Below are positions 23,938-32,569 of a stretch of 37,707 bases of DNA, piece by piece. Position 1 is the first letter of the stretch. Every line of letters starts with the position of its first letter. The notes below the pieces were generated by a model, which worked only from the letters and a program-made list of their open reading frames with translations, was not told the DNA's origin and ran no database searches. The DNA is from Streptomyces plumbidurans (GTDB taxonomy: Bacteria; Actinomycetota; Actinomycetes; Streptomycetales; Streptomycetaceae), in assembly GCF_019857225.1 (NCBI RefSeq), contig NZ_JAFJSY010000091.1, positions 1 to 37,707 on the forward strand. Reading direction: 5' to 3'. The position numbers and the translations under genes were made by a program.

Positions 23938-23943
23938 TAGGCT
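23938..23943 (+). promoter_or_regulatory. Candidate -10 of the ABC exporter operon
   Basis: TAGGCT would start a transcript near 23950, about 35 bases before the GTG at 23985 and including its GGGAGG ribosome site. Confidence 0.35.
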
Positions 23944-23984
23944 CCTGCGCTTCGGTGTCAAGAGGTCCGGGGAGGTTGACCGAC

Positions 23985-24785
23985 GTGGGCTCGGGACGGT
24001 TGTACACGGCCGTCGCAGCGGGCGGTTTCAGACGGTACGCGACGTATCGGGTGGCGACGGCGGCGGGGGTGTTCACCAACACCGCCTTCGGGATCATCCT
24101 GGTCTACACGTATCTGGCGCTGTGGGACGAGAAGCCGCACCTGGGCGGGTACGACCAGGCGCAGGCGGTGACCTATGTGTGGCTGGGGCAGTGCCTGTAC
24201 GCGACGCTCGCCATTCAGGGCGGCGGTTTCGAGAAGGACCTGATGGCCCGTATCCGCACGGGCGAGATCGCGGTCGACCTCTACCGGCCCGCCGACCTCC
24301 AATTGTGGTGGCTGGCGAGCGATGTGGGGCGGTCGCTGTTCCAGCTGCTGGGCCGGGGCGTGATCCCGTTCGTGTTCGGTGCGGTGTTCTTCCCGATGGC
24401 GCTGCCGCGCGACGTCACCACCTGGGCGGCCTTCGCCCTCGCACTGCTGCTGGCGATGGTCGTCAGCTTCGGGATCCGCTATCTGGCGGCGCTGAGCGCG
24501 TTCTGGCTGATGGACGGCATGGGCGTCACGCAGGCCGTGATGATCACTGGGGTCTTCTTCTCCGGCATTGTGCTGCCGCTGAACGCCTTCCCGGGAGCGC
24601 TGGGCGAGGTGGTGCGGGTGCTGCCGTGGGCGGGGCAGGTGCAGATGCCGGCGGATGTGCTGATGGGCGAGACCGATCCGCTGGGGGCGTTCGCCTTCCA
24701 GGCGGTGTGGGCGGTGGCGCTGCTGGCGGCGGGGCGGCTGCTGCAGTCGGCGGCGACGCGACGGGTGGTGGTGCAGGGTGGGTGA
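23985..24785 (+). CDS. ABC exporter permease, ABC-2 / DUF990 type (first subunit)
   Basis: The GTG at 23985 follows GGGGAGG by about ten bases; longer in-frame extensions lack this. The protein has 266 residues and six predicted helices. It begins GSGRLYTAVAAGGFRRYATYRVATAAGVFTNTAFG, with later segments EKDLMARIRTGEIAVDLYRPADLQLWWLASDVGR and VQMPADVLMGETDPLGA. This is the pattern of the permease family long called uncharacterised (COG4587). It overlaps the next permease by 8 bp and forms a three-gene exporter with it and the ATPase. The substrate is unknown. Confidence 0.85.
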   Translation: MGSGRLYTAVAAGGFRRYATYRVATAAGVFTNTAFGIILVYTYLALWDEKPHLGGYDQAQAVTYVWLGQCLYATLAIQGGGFEKDLMARIRTGEIAVDLYRPADLQLWWLASDVGRSLFQLLGRGVIPFVFGAVFFPMALPRDVTTWAAFALALLLAMVVSFGIRYLAALSAFWLMDGMGVTQAVMITGVFFSGIVLPLNAFPGALGEVVRVLPWAGQVQMPADVLMGETDPLGAFAFQAVWAVALLAAGRLLQSAATRRVVVQGG

Positions 24786-25599
24786 GCGCGGCACCGTGCT
24801 GGAGGGGCTGCGGGCGTTCCGGCTGATCGCCGGGATGTGGGTGCGCTCCAGCATGACGTACCGGACCTCCTTCGTCGTCACGATGGCCGGCAATCTGCTG
24901 ATGACGGCCATGGACTTCGTCGGGATCCTGCTGATGTTCGCGCAGGTCGACTCGCTGGGCGGCTGGTCGCTGCCCGAGATCGCGTTCCTGTACGGGCTGT
25001 CGGTGACCTCGTTCGGCGCCGCCGATCTGCTGCTGGGCTCGATGGACGTGCTGGGCTCCCGGATCCGTGACGGCTCCTTCGACATCCTGCTGCTGCGGCC
25101 CGTCCCGGTGCTCGCGCAGATCGGCGCGGACCACTTCGCGCTGCGCCGCCTGGGCCGGATCACGCAGGGTGCGCTGGTGCTGGGCTGGGCGATGTGGTCG
25201 GTCGACGTCGACTGGAGCGTGGGCAAGCTGCTGCTGGTGCCGTTGATGCTGGTCAGCGGCGCGGCGATCTTCAGTGCGCTGTTCGTGGCGGGCGCGGCGT
25301 TCCAGATCTTCGCGCAGGACGCGGCGGAGGTGCAGAACGCCTTCACCTACGGCGGCACCACGCTGCTGCAGTATCCGCCGACGGTCTTCGGCAAGGACTT
25401 CGTGCGCGGGGTGACGTTCGTGCTGCCGCTCGCCTTCGTCAACTGGGTGCCGGCCTGCTACGTGCTGGGCCGGGCCTACCCGCTGGATCTGCCCGGGTGG
25501 GCGGCCTTCGCGCCGCCGCTGGTGGCTCTGGTGTGCTGTGCGGCGGCCGGCCTGGTGTGGCGGGCGGGCCTGGGTTCCTATCGGAGTACGGGGAGTTGA
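24778..25599 (+). CDS. ABC exporter permease, ABC-2 / DUF990 type (second subunit)
   Basis: The protein has 273 residues. The GTG start overlaps the end of the previous gene, so translation is coupled. It has about six helices, with MWVRSSMTYRTSFVVTMAGNLLMTAMDFVGILLMF at the start, GSRIRDGSFDILLLRPVPVLAQI in the middle and the conserved QYPPTVFGKDFVRGVTFVLPLAFVNWVPA near the end, typical of COG3694/DUF990 permeases. Homologous systems have been linked to viologen or drug export in cyanobacteria, to my recollection. The substrate cannot be read from sequence here. Confidence 0.86.
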   Translation: MGERGTVLEGLRAFRLIAGMWVRSSMTYRTSFVVTMAGNLLMTAMDFVGILLMFAQVDSLGGWSLPEIAFLYGLSVTSFGAADLLLGSMDVLGSRIRDGSFDILLLRPVPVLAQIGADHFALRRLGRITQGALVLGWAMWSVDVDWSVGKLLLVPLMLVSGAAIFSALFVAGAAFQIFAQDAAEVQNAFTYGGTTLLQYPPTVFGKDFVRGVTFVLPLAFVNWVPACYVLGRAYPLDLPGWAAFAPPLVALVCCAAAGLVWRAGLGSYRSTGS

Positions 25600-25601
25600 G
25601 C

Positions 25602-26597
25602 GTGAGCGTGACCGAGCGGCCGCTGATCGAACTCGACGGGGTCGAGAAGGTCTTCGACGTGCGCAGGAAGACCGGGTTCCTGAAGCGGGAGCGGCGGCAG
25701 GTGCGCGCCGTGGACTCCCTGTCCTTCACCGTGGCGCGCGGTGAGATGGTCGGCTACATCGGGCCGAACGGCGCCGGCAAGTCGACCACGATCAAGATGC
25801 TCACCGGCATCCTGACGCCGAGCGCGGGCAGGCTGCGGGTCGCGGGCATCGACCCCTCGCGCGAGCGCACCCGGCTCGCGCACCGCATCGGGGTGGTGTT
25901 CGGGCAGCGTACGACGCTGTGGTGGGACCTGCCGCTGATCGACTCGTACCGGCTGATGCACCGCATGTACCGCATCCCCGACGCCCGTTACCGCGAGAAC
26001 CTCGACCGCTGTGTCGAACTCCTGGAGCTGGGCGACCTGTTGGCGGCGCCGGTGCGGCAGCTCTCGCTGGGGCAGCGGATGCGCGGGGACATCGCGGCGG
26101 CGCTGCTGCACGACCCGGAGGTGCTCTACCTCGACGAGCCGACGATCGGCCTGGATGTGATCTCCAAGGCCAAGGTGCGGGGTTTCCTCAAGGAGTTGAA
26201 CGCCGAGCTGGGCACCACCGTCCTGCTGACCACCCATGATCTGCAGGACATCGAGCAGTTGTGCTCACGGGTGATGGTCATCGACCACGGGCGGCTGATG
26301 TACGACGGCGCGCTCGCGGGGCTGCACGAGGTGGGGGAGAGCGAGCGGATCCTGGTTGTGGATCTGGAGCGGGAGCTGCCGCCGGTCGAGGCGCCGCCCG
26401 CGCGGGTGGTGAAGGTGGAGGGGCCGCGGCAGTGGCTGGCGTTCCCGGCGGGCGAGTCGGCGGCGGCGCTGGTCGCGCGGATCGCGGCGGAGTATCCGCT
26501 GGTGGATCTCTCGGTGCGCGAGCCGGACATCGAGGACGTCATCGCCCGTATGTACGCGGGTGCGGTTCCGGGACGCACGGAGAAAGCGGTCTCGTAG
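25602..26597 (+). CDS. ABC exporter ATPase
   Basis: The protein has 331 residues. The GTG at 25602 has GGAG six bases upstream and lies 2 bp after the second permease. Walker A GPNGAGKST is at about 54-62, the Q loop in VVFGQRTTLWWDLP, the signature LSLGQRMRGD, Walker B VLYLDEPT and the switch His in LTTHD. The tail of about 85 residues after the core (ERILVVDLERELPP...DLSVREPDIEDVIARMY) is the ACT-like end common to COG4586-type exporter ATPases. It powers the two permeases. No regulator gene is adjacent. Confidence 0.93.
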   Translation: MSVTERPLIELDGVEKVFDVRRKTGFLKRERRQVRAVDSLSFTVARGEMVGYIGPNGAGKSTTIKMLTGILTPSAGRLRVAGIDPSRERTRLAHRIGVVFGQRTTLWWDLPLIDSYRLMHRMYRIPDARYRENLDRCVELLELGDLLAAPVRQLSLGQRMRGDIAAALLHDPEVLYLDEPTIGLDVISKAKVRGFLKELNAELGTTVLLTTHDLQDIEQLCSRVMVIDHGRLMYDGALAGLHEVGESERILVVDLERELPPVEAPPARVVKVEGPRQWLAFPAGESAAALVARIAAEYPLVDLSVREPDIEDVIARMYAGAVPGRTEKAVS

Positions 26598-26617
26598 CCT
26601 CCGGCCGGGCCAACTCG

Positions 26618-26623
26618 TAGGCT
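26618..26623 (+). promoter_or_regulatory. Candidate -10 of the DUF1707 gene, leaderless mRNA
   Basis: TAGGCT is followed by seven bases and ATG, the same layout as rph, and there is no Shine-Dalgarno. Confidence 0.45.
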
Positions 26624-26630
26624 GGCGTCC

Positions 26631-27494
26631 ATGAGCGATGACGCCGCAGTCCCCGAACTCAGGGCATCCGACGCCGACCGTGAACGAGTCGCCGAGGTCC
26701 TGCGGGACGCCCTCGCGGAGGGCCGTCTCGACATGGCGGAGTTCGAGGAACGGCTGGAGGCCACCTACAAGGCGCGCACGTACGGTGAGCTGGCGCCGAT
26801 CACCCGTGATCTCCCGGTGGGCGGCATCACGCCGCCGCCGGTCGTGTCGCTGACCAAGGAGCCCGTCGAGAGCGGGAGTTGGGCCGGGCGGGTCAGCGGC
26901 GGCGAGGGGTCCTCGTCGTGGGCGGTCGCGGTGCTGTCCGGGTTCGAGCGCAGGGGCCGCTGGACGGTGCCCAAGCAGCTCACCTGCGTCACCTTCCTGG
27001 GCGGCGGCGAACTCGACCTGCGCGAGGCGAACTTCGCCGACCGCGAGGTCGAGATCAACTGCGTCGCGATCATGGGCGGGGTGAACATCATCGTGCCGCC
27101 CGGCGTCGAGGTCGTCGTCCGCGGCATCGGGATCATGGGCGGGTTCGACCACCGTGAGTCGGGCGTGCCCGGGGAGCCGGGCGCGCCGCGCGTCATCGTC
27201 AACGGCTTCGCCTTCTGGGGCGGCGTCGGCGTCGAGCGCAAGCTGACCCGGGAGGAGCGGCGCCGCCTCAAGGAGGAGCGCCGACAGGGCAAGCTGGACC
27301 GAAGGTCGTCGCTGCGGGAGCTCGCGGAGGACTACCGCGAGGACGCCCACGACGCCCACCGCCGCCTGCTGGACAGCCACCACGACCTGCTGCGCGAACG
27401 CCACGAGGAGCGCCGCGAGCGGCACGAGGAGCGGCGCCGCCGGCACCGGGAGCGCCGCGAGGAGCGGGACAGGCGCCGCTACGGCGACTACTGA
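26631..27494 (+). CDS. DUF1707 and LiaF-like protein with charged tail
   Basis: The protein has 287 residues. Residues 8-62 are a DUF1707 domain (ELRASDADRERVAEVLRDALAEGRLDMAEFEERLEA split over two helices, then KARTYGELAPITRDLP). A beta-helix-like C-terminal domain follows, with repeated strands VTFLGGGELDLREA, VEINCVAIMGGVNIIVPPGVEVVVRGIGIMGGF, as in LiaF-type cell-envelope stress proteins. The last 60 residues are almost entirely Arg, Glu and His in HEERRERHEERRRR-like repeats, an unusual helical charged tail. No membrane helix is seen. Its role in envelope stress is inferred. Confidence 0.85.
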   Translation: MSDDAAVPELRASDADRERVAEVLRDALAEGRLDMAEFEERLEATYKARTYGELAPITRDLPVGGITPPPVVSLTKEPVESGSWAGRVSGGEGSSSWAVAVLSGFERRGRWTVPKQLTCVTFLGGGELDLREANFADREVEINCVAIMGGVNIIVPPGVEVVVRGIGIMGGFDHRESGVPGEPGAPRVIVNGFAFWGGVGVERKLTREERRRLKEERRQGKLDRRSSLRELAEDYREDAHDAHRRLLDSHHDLLRERHEERRERHEERRRRHRERREERDRRRYGDY

Positions 27495-27497
27495 CCT

Positions 27498-28832
27498 CTA
27501 GAGTTCCGCGGGCGCCGAGCCCTTGAGGTCGCCGAGGTCGAAGACGTCCGCCATCTTCGCGTACCCCTTGTCGCTGGGGTGCAGATGATCGCCGGAGTCG
27601 TAGTCGGGGCGGAGCCTGCGCGGGTCGTACGGGTCGCGCAGCGCCTTGTCGAAGTCGACGACGGCGTCGTAGACGCGGCCCGAGCGGATCTCCGCGTTGA
27701 CCTGCTGCCGTACCGCCTCGCGGGCCGGGGTGTAGCCGCGGTGGCCCTCGAAGGGCATGAGGGTCGCGCCGATCACCTTGATGCCGCGGGAGTGGGCCTC
27801 GCGCACCAGGGTGCGCAGTCCGCCGAGGATCTTGTCCGGGTCGGCGAGCCGCGGGTTGCGCAGGATGTCGTTGACGCCGAGGTCGATGACGACGACCTTG
27901 ACGTTCGTGCGGTCCAGGGCGTCGCGGGAGAAGCGCAGCAGGCCGCTGGGGTTGTCGGCGGGGCGGCCCAGTCCGTCGGCGAGTATCTGGTTGCCGCTGA
28001 TGCCCTGGTTGACGACGCTGTAGCGGGGCAGGTCCTGGCCGGACTCGATCGCGGTGCGCAGCCGCTGCGAAAGGACGTCCGTCCAGCGGTGGTTGGCGCC
28101 CAGGCTGGAGGTTATGCCGTCGGTGAGGGAGTCGCCGAAGGCGACGACGGTGCCGTCCGACTCGTTGCTGAGCACGTCCAGCGCGGTGAGGTAGCGCCAG
28201 TACGGCGTCTGCTCGGTGTAGCCGGTGCCGGTGACGTCCTCGGTGCGGTCGCCCTGGGCGACGTAGGAGATCTGGCGGGCGTGCGGGTGGTAGGTGACCG
28301 GGCCGGAGGAGCTGGGGGAGTAGGTGGTGACCAGCACGTCGCTGCCCTGCGGGACGACGATGCGCACGGCGTCGCTGAGCACCTGGTGGCCGGCCGGGAT
28401 GACGACCGTGGGGTTGCCGCCGAAGGTCAGCCGCCGCATGGTGTCGGCGTTCGCCTGCGGGGTGTTGTCGGCGTAGGCCACGGCGATCGAGGCGTGCGTG
28501 ATCGTCAGCGGTGACTGGCCGTAGAGGTTGGACAGCGTGATGCGGGCGCTGGTGCCGCCCACGCTCGCGTGCACGACGTTGCGCACGGAGCGGCCCGCCA
28601 TGCCGGTCGTCTCGGTGCCGGGCTCGGCGCCCGCGGGGGAGGCCGACCAGGCGCCGACCCAGATGCCGGTGGAGGCGGGGGCGGCGGAATTGTGCGGGGC
28701 GCGGCCCCCGGCGAGGCTGTTCTTGCTGTCGCTGCCGTCGTCGGCCGCGACACCGGCGTATATGGCGGCGGAAAGGCCCACGATCACGGCGATGATCGCG
28801 GCGAGCAAGGCATAACCGGAACGCCTGGTCAT
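27498..28832 (-). CDS. Secreted or membrane-anchored SGNH/GDSL hydrolase
   Basis: The protein has 444 residues and an N-terminal hydrophobic helix (residues 7-30, an uncleaved anchor or signal). A beta-rich region spans about 55-215. The SGNH core has block I FGDSLTDG (Ser235 nucleophile), block II in VVNQGISGNQIL, block III in VIDLGVNDI and block V in SGDHLHPSDKGY with the Asp-His pair. It probably deacylates an extracellular ester or polysaccharide. It is convergent with the DUF1707 gene, 3 bp apart. The substrate is unknown. Confidence 0.9.
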   Translation of the reverse strand: MTRRSGYALLAAIIAVIVGLSAAIYAGVAADDGSDSKNSLAGGRAPHNSAAPASTGIWVGAWSASPAGAEPGTETTGMAGRSVRNVVHASVGGTSARITLSNLYGQSPLTITHASIAVAYADNTPQANADTMRRLTFGGNPTVVIPAGHQVLSDAVRIVVPQGSDVLVTTYSPSSSGPVTYHPHARQISYVAQGDRTEDVTGTGYTEQTPYWRYLTALDVLSNESDGTVVAFGDSLTDGITSSLGANHRWTDVLSQRLRTAIESGQDLPRYSVVNQGISGNQILADGLGRPADNPSGLLRFSRDALDRTNVKVVVIDLGVNDILRNPRLADPDKILGGLRTLVREAHSRGIKVIGATLMPFEGHRGYTPAREAVRQQVNAEIRSGRVYDAVVDFDKALRDPYDPRRLRPDYDSGDHLHPSDKGYAKMADVFDLGDLKGSAPAEL

Positions 28833-28940
28833 GCGGTGCGGGTCTCCTCGAGCGAGTGGGAGCCCGAGGCTCCGATGTGATCACCCCATGATGCGTCATG
28901 GGATGTGGGGTAGATGAACCGGACCCCCCCCTCTCGGGCC

Positions 28941-28974
28941 ACCGGAGTTCATACCGGAGTTCATGACGAACTCC
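28941..28974 (+). promoter_or_regulatory. 12-bp direct repeat and inverted repeat upstream of the DUF445 gene
   Basis: ACCGGAGTTCAT occurs twice in tandem (28941-28952 and 28953-28964). The second copy forms GGAGTTC-atgac-GAACTCC (28956-28974), a perfect seven-base inverted repeat. It could be an operator in the divergent gap between the GDSL and DUF445 genes. Confidence 0.4.
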
Positions 28975-29066
28975 CCCTCCGACAAGACGCCGGGAACTCA
29001 TCTTCCGTTCCAGGAGTCGGTCAGGAAGGGACAATGTGTGCAGGGGATCACGAACGGGTGGAGTGG

Positions 29067-30434
29067 ATGGAACGCACGAATCCGGAAGAAACGGGTGAGC
29101 GTCGCCTCATGGAGCATGCCCACCCTGCGGCGCCCGGGAACCGCACCGTGCCCGCCGCTGCCGCACGCGCGATGACGACCTTCAGCGCCGCCGACGAGGA
29201 GAAGCAGCGCGGGGTGCGCCGCATGAAACTCACGGCGACCGGGCTGCTGCTGTTCGTGGCGCTGGTCTACGTCCTCGCCAAGTGGGCGGACAACTCCGGC
29301 GCCGGCGCCTGGGCGGGCTATGTCGCCGCGGCCTCCGAGGCCGGCATGGTCGGCGCGCTCGCCGACTGGTTCGCCGTCACGGCCCTCTTCCGCCACCCCC
29401 TCGGCCTGCCGATCCCGCACACCGCGATCATCCCGACGAAGAAGGACCAGCTGGGCATCTCGCTGGGCGAGTTCGTCGGCGAGAACTTCCTGTCCCGGGA
29501 TGTCGTACGGCAGCGGCTGCGCGCCGTCGGCATCGGCAGCCGGCTGGGCGCGTGGCTGGCCGAGCCCGAGCACGCGGACCGGGTGACCGCCGAGCTGTCG
29601 GCCGCCCTCAGGGGCGCGCTGACGGTGCTGCGCGACTCGGACGTGCAGGCCGTGGTCGGCGAGGCGATCACCCGCCGCGCCGACGCCCAGGAGATCGCGC
29701 CCGGCATCGGGAAGATGCTGGAGAAGGTCGTCGCCGACGGCGGCCACAACCGGGTCGTCGACCTGATCGTCACGCGGGCGCACGACTGGCTGGTCTGGCA
29801 CGACACCGAGATCATGGACGCCGTCCAGGGCGGCGCCCCCGGCTGGACCCCCCGCTTCGTCGACAAGAAGGTCGGCGAGCGCGTCTACCGCGAGCTGCTG
29901 CGCTTCGTCACCGAGATGCGCGACATGCCCACCCACCCGGCGCGCGGCGCGCTGGACCGCTTCCTCACCGACTTCGCCTCCGACCTGCAGTCCGACACCG
30001 ACACCCGCGCGCGCGTGGAGCGCCTCAAGGGCGAGGTGCTGGGCCGCGGCGAGGTGCAGGACCTGATCGCGTCCGCCTGGACCGCCGTACGCTCCATGAT
30101 CGTCTCGGCGGCGGAGGACGAGCGCAGCGAGCTGCGGCTGCGCGTGCGGGCCTCGCTGCTGTCGCTGGGGTCGCGGATGGCCGTGGACCCGAAGGTGCAG
30201 TCCAAGGTCGACGGCTGGGTGGAGAGCGCCGCGGTGTACGTCGTCAGCACCTACCGCAAGGAGATCACCTCGCTGATCACGGACACGGTGGCGAGCTGGG
30301 ACGCCGAGCACACGACGCGGAAGATCGAGGCCCACATCGGCCGCGACCTGCAGTTCATCCGGATCAACGGCACAGTGGTGGGGTCACTGGCGGGACTGCT
30401 GATCTACGTCGTGACGCGGGTGCTCGGGGCGTAG
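29067..30434 (+). CDS. DUF445 family membrane protein
   Basis: The protein has 455 residues from ATG at 29067 (GGGTGG upstream); ATG at 29034 after AGGAAGGG is the main alternative and adds 11 residues. One helix (LTATGLLLFVALVYVLAKWA) and a second hydrophobic stretch (GAWAGYVAAASEAGMVGALADWFAVTALF) carry the DUF445 signature ADWFAVTALFRHPLGLPIPHTAIIP. A long helical domain follows, with a C-terminal helix (INGTVVGSLAGLLIYVVTRVL). Function is not established. It is divergent from the GDSL hydrolase. Confidence 0.88.
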   Translation: MERTNPEETGERRLMEHAHPAAPGNRTVPAAAARAMTTFSAADEEKQRGVRRMKLTATGLLLFVALVYVLAKWADNSGAGAWAGYVAAASEAGMVGALADWFAVTALFRHPLGLPIPHTAIIPTKKDQLGISLGEFVGENFLSRDVVRQRLRAVGIGSRLGAWLAEPEHADRVTAELSAALRGALTVLRDSDVQAVVGEAITRRADAQEIAPGIGKMLEKVVADGGHNRVVDLIVTRAHDWLVWHDTEIMDAVQGGAPGWTPRFVDKKVGERVYRELLRFVTEMRDMPTHPARGALDRFLTDFASDLQSDTDTRARVERLKGEVLGRGEVQDLIASAWTAVRSMIVSAAEDERSELRLRVRASLLSLGSRMAVDPKVQSKVDGWVESAAVYVVSTYRKEITSLITDTVASWDAEHTTRKIEAHIGRDLQFIRINGTVVGSLAGLLIYVVTRVLGA

Positions 30435-30487
30435 ACGAGCCGATCACGGGCACTCTATGAGCGTTCCGCTCGACGAGGAGGGAGCCC

Positions 30488-32011
30488 ATGTCCACTGCTG
30501 AGGCCGACGCCGGCCGCACCGTGACCACGAACATCCCAGCACGCCTGGACCGTCTGCCCTGGTCGCGCTGGCACTGGACGATCGTCATCGGGCTCGGGAC
30601 CGTATGGATCCTCGACGGCCTGGAGGTCACGGTCGTCGGAAACATCGCGAGCCGTCTGTCGGAGCCGGGCAGCGGTCTGCCGATCTCCTCCGGACAGATC
30701 ACCGGCATCGCGGCCGCCCTGTATGTGGCGGGCGCGTGCGTCGGCGCCCTGTTCTGGGGCCGGCTGACCGACCGCTTCGGCCGCAAGAAGCTGTTCATGA
30801 TCACGCTGGTGGTGTATCTGGCGGCCACGGCACTGACCGCGGTCTCCTTCTCCACCTGGTGGTTCTTCGCGTTCCGCTTCCTGACGGGCTTCGGCATCGG
30901 CGGTGAGTACGCGGCCATCAACTCCGCCATCGACGAACTCATCCCGGCCTCCTACCGCGGCCGCGTCGACCTGATCATCAACGGCAGCTTCTGGCTCGGC
31001 GCGGTCGCTGGTTCCCTGCTGTCGATCGTCGCGCTGAACACCGCGATCTTCCCCAAGGACGTGGGCTGGCGGCTGACGTTCGCGCTGGGCGCGGTGCTGG
31101 CGCTGGTGATCCTCCTCGTACGACGCCACGTCCCCGAAAGCCCACGATGGCTGCTGATCCACGGCAGGGACCGAGAAGCGGAGGAGATCGTCACCTCGAT
31201 CGAGGAGCGCGTGGAGGAGGAGAAGGGGAAGGAGCTGGACCGCCCCGAGAGCGAGATCACGATCAACCAGCGGCGCAGCGTGACCTTCCGCGAGATCGCC
31301 CGCACGCTGTTCAGGGACTACCGCAAGCGCTCGGTGCTCGGCTTCTCCCTCTTCATCGGCCAGGCGTTCCTCTACAACGCGATCACCTTCGGCTTCGGCG
31401 CGATCCTGACCAAGTTCTTCGACGTGCCGACCGGCGACACCGGCTACTACTTCGCCGTCATCGCGATCGGCAACTTCTGCGGCCCGCTCCTGCTGGGCAG
31501 GCTCTTCGACACCGTGGGCCGCCGCGTGATGATCTCCGGCACGTATCTGCTCTCCGGCGTGCTCCTGTTCGGCACGGCCTGGCTCTTCGACCAGGGATCG
31601 CTGAGTGCGACCACCCTGACGGCCTGCTGGTGCGCGGTCCTGTTCTTCGCCTCGGCGGGCGCCTCCAGCGCCTACCTGACGGTCTCCGAGATCTTCCCGA
31701 TGGAGACCCGCGCCATGTCCATCGCCTTCTTCTACGCCCTCGGCACCGCGGCCGGCGGCATCAGCGGTCCCCTGCTCTTCTCCGATCTCACCAGCACCGG
31801 CAAGGTCGGCGACACGGTCCTCGCCTTCCAGATCGGCGCGGGCCTGATGGTCGCGGCCGGCCTGGTGGCGGCCTTCCTGGCGGTACGAGCGGAACGCCGC
31901 TCCCTGGAGGACATCGCCAAGCCCCTTACAGCGGCGGCCAGTTCGGCGGCGTCGTCGGTGCGGGGCAAGACGGGGGGACCGACGGCGGGGTCCAGTCCGG
32001 CTACGGCGTAG
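30488..32011 (+). CDS. MFS transporter, sugar-porter-like
   Basis: The protein has 507 residues and 12 helices, with GAGGAGGGA before the ATG. It shows GRLTDRFGRKKLFMI after helix 2, GFGIGGEYAAINSAIDELIP, VPESPRWLLIHGRD in the central region and LFDTVGRRVMI in the second half. The PESPRWL motif and the pair of Gly-Arg loops are typical of sugar porters and related metabolite:H+ symporters. The substrate is unknown. It appears monocistronic, with a perfect 11-bp hairpin after it. Confidence 0.88.
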   Translation: MSTAEADAGRTVTTNIPARLDRLPWSRWHWTIVIGLGTVWILDGLEVTVVGNIASRLSEPGSGLPISSGQITGIAAALYVAGACVGALFWGRLTDRFGRKKLFMITLVVYLAATALTAVSFSTWWFFAFRFLTGFGIGGEYAAINSAIDELIPASYRGRVDLIINGSFWLGAVAGSLLSIVALNTAIFPKDVGWRLTFALGAVLALVILLVRRHVPESPRWLLIHGRDREAEEIVTSIEERVEEEKGKELDRPESEITINQRRSVTFREIARTLFRDYRKRSVLGFSLFIGQAFLYNAITFGFGAILTKFFDVPTGDTGYYFAVIAIGNFCGPLLLGRLFDTVGRRVMISGTYLLSGVLLFGTAWLFDQGSLSATTLTACWCAVLFFASAGASSAYLTVSEIFPMETRAMSIAFFYALGTAAGGISGPLLFSDLTSTGKVGDTVLAFQIGAGLMVAAGLVAAFLAVRAERRSLEDIAKPLTAAASSAASSVRGKTGGPTAGSSPATA

Positions 32012-32025
32012 GGGTATGTCTTTGA

Positions 32026-32057
32026 GCCGCGGCGCCATGTTGCGGGGGCGCCGCGGC
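32026..32057 (+). terminator. 11-bp perfect hairpin after the MFS gene
   Basis: GCCGCGGCGCC (32026-32036) and GGCGCCGCGGC (32047-32057) pair exactly. No T tract follows, so it may act as a stem-only terminator. Confidence 0.6.
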
Positions 32058-32104
32058 CACCTCATGGGTGGCGGCTGACGCCCGCTTCAGTCTGGTGGCT
32101 TTGC

Positions 32105-32540
32105 GCCCGCCTCGCGCCTGGCGGCCGACGCCTGCCTCGGCCTGGTCGCGTCGCGCCCGACTGCCTCGCGCCTGGTGGCTGACCGCCTGCCTCGGCCTGG
32201 TCGCGTCGCGCCCGACTGCCTCGCGCCTGGTGGCTGACCGCCTGCCTCGGCCTGGTCGCGTCGCGCCCGACTGCCTCGCGCCTGGTGGCTGACCGCCTGC
32301 CTCGGCCTGGTCGCGTCGCGCCCGACTGCCTCGCGCCCGACTGCCTCGCGCCTGGCGGCTGACCGCCTGCCTCGGTCTGGTGGCATTGCGCGTGCCTTGC
32401 GCCTGGTGGCCGACGTCGGCCTCGGCCTGACCGTGTCGCGCCCGACTGCCTCGCGCCTGGCACCCACCTCATCCTCGCCGCGTCGCGCCCGACTGCCTCA
32501 CAAACCTGGCGGCTGCCTCAACCTGGCCGTTCACGCGCGC
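32105..32540. repeat. Tandem repeat array with three identical 55-bp units
   Basis: The copies at 32161-32215, 32216-32270 and 32271-32325 are identical. Degenerate units extend about 55 bp before and 200 bp after, including a 15-bp partial duplication at 32326-32340. Each unit seems built from two shorter related halves that both begin CTGCCTCG. Because 55 is not a multiple of three, frames shift from unit to unit and no protein is conserved, so I read it as noncoding. It fills most of the 558-bp gap between the MFS and hydrolase genes. Confidence 0.9.
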
Positions 32541-32569
32541 CTCACTCCCGGCTGCGTCACGCTCAACCC

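Noticed and set aside
28956..28974. LexA box upstream of the DUF445 gene
   Set aside because: The inverted arms are GGAGTTC and GAACTCC with a five-base spacer, which does not fit GAAC-N4-GTTC.
32062..32472. Minus-strand frame with GARQSGATRPGRGRR-like repeats
   Set aside because: The 55-bp repeat period shifts the frame in each unit, so the apparent peptide repeats are a by-product of the DNA repeat.
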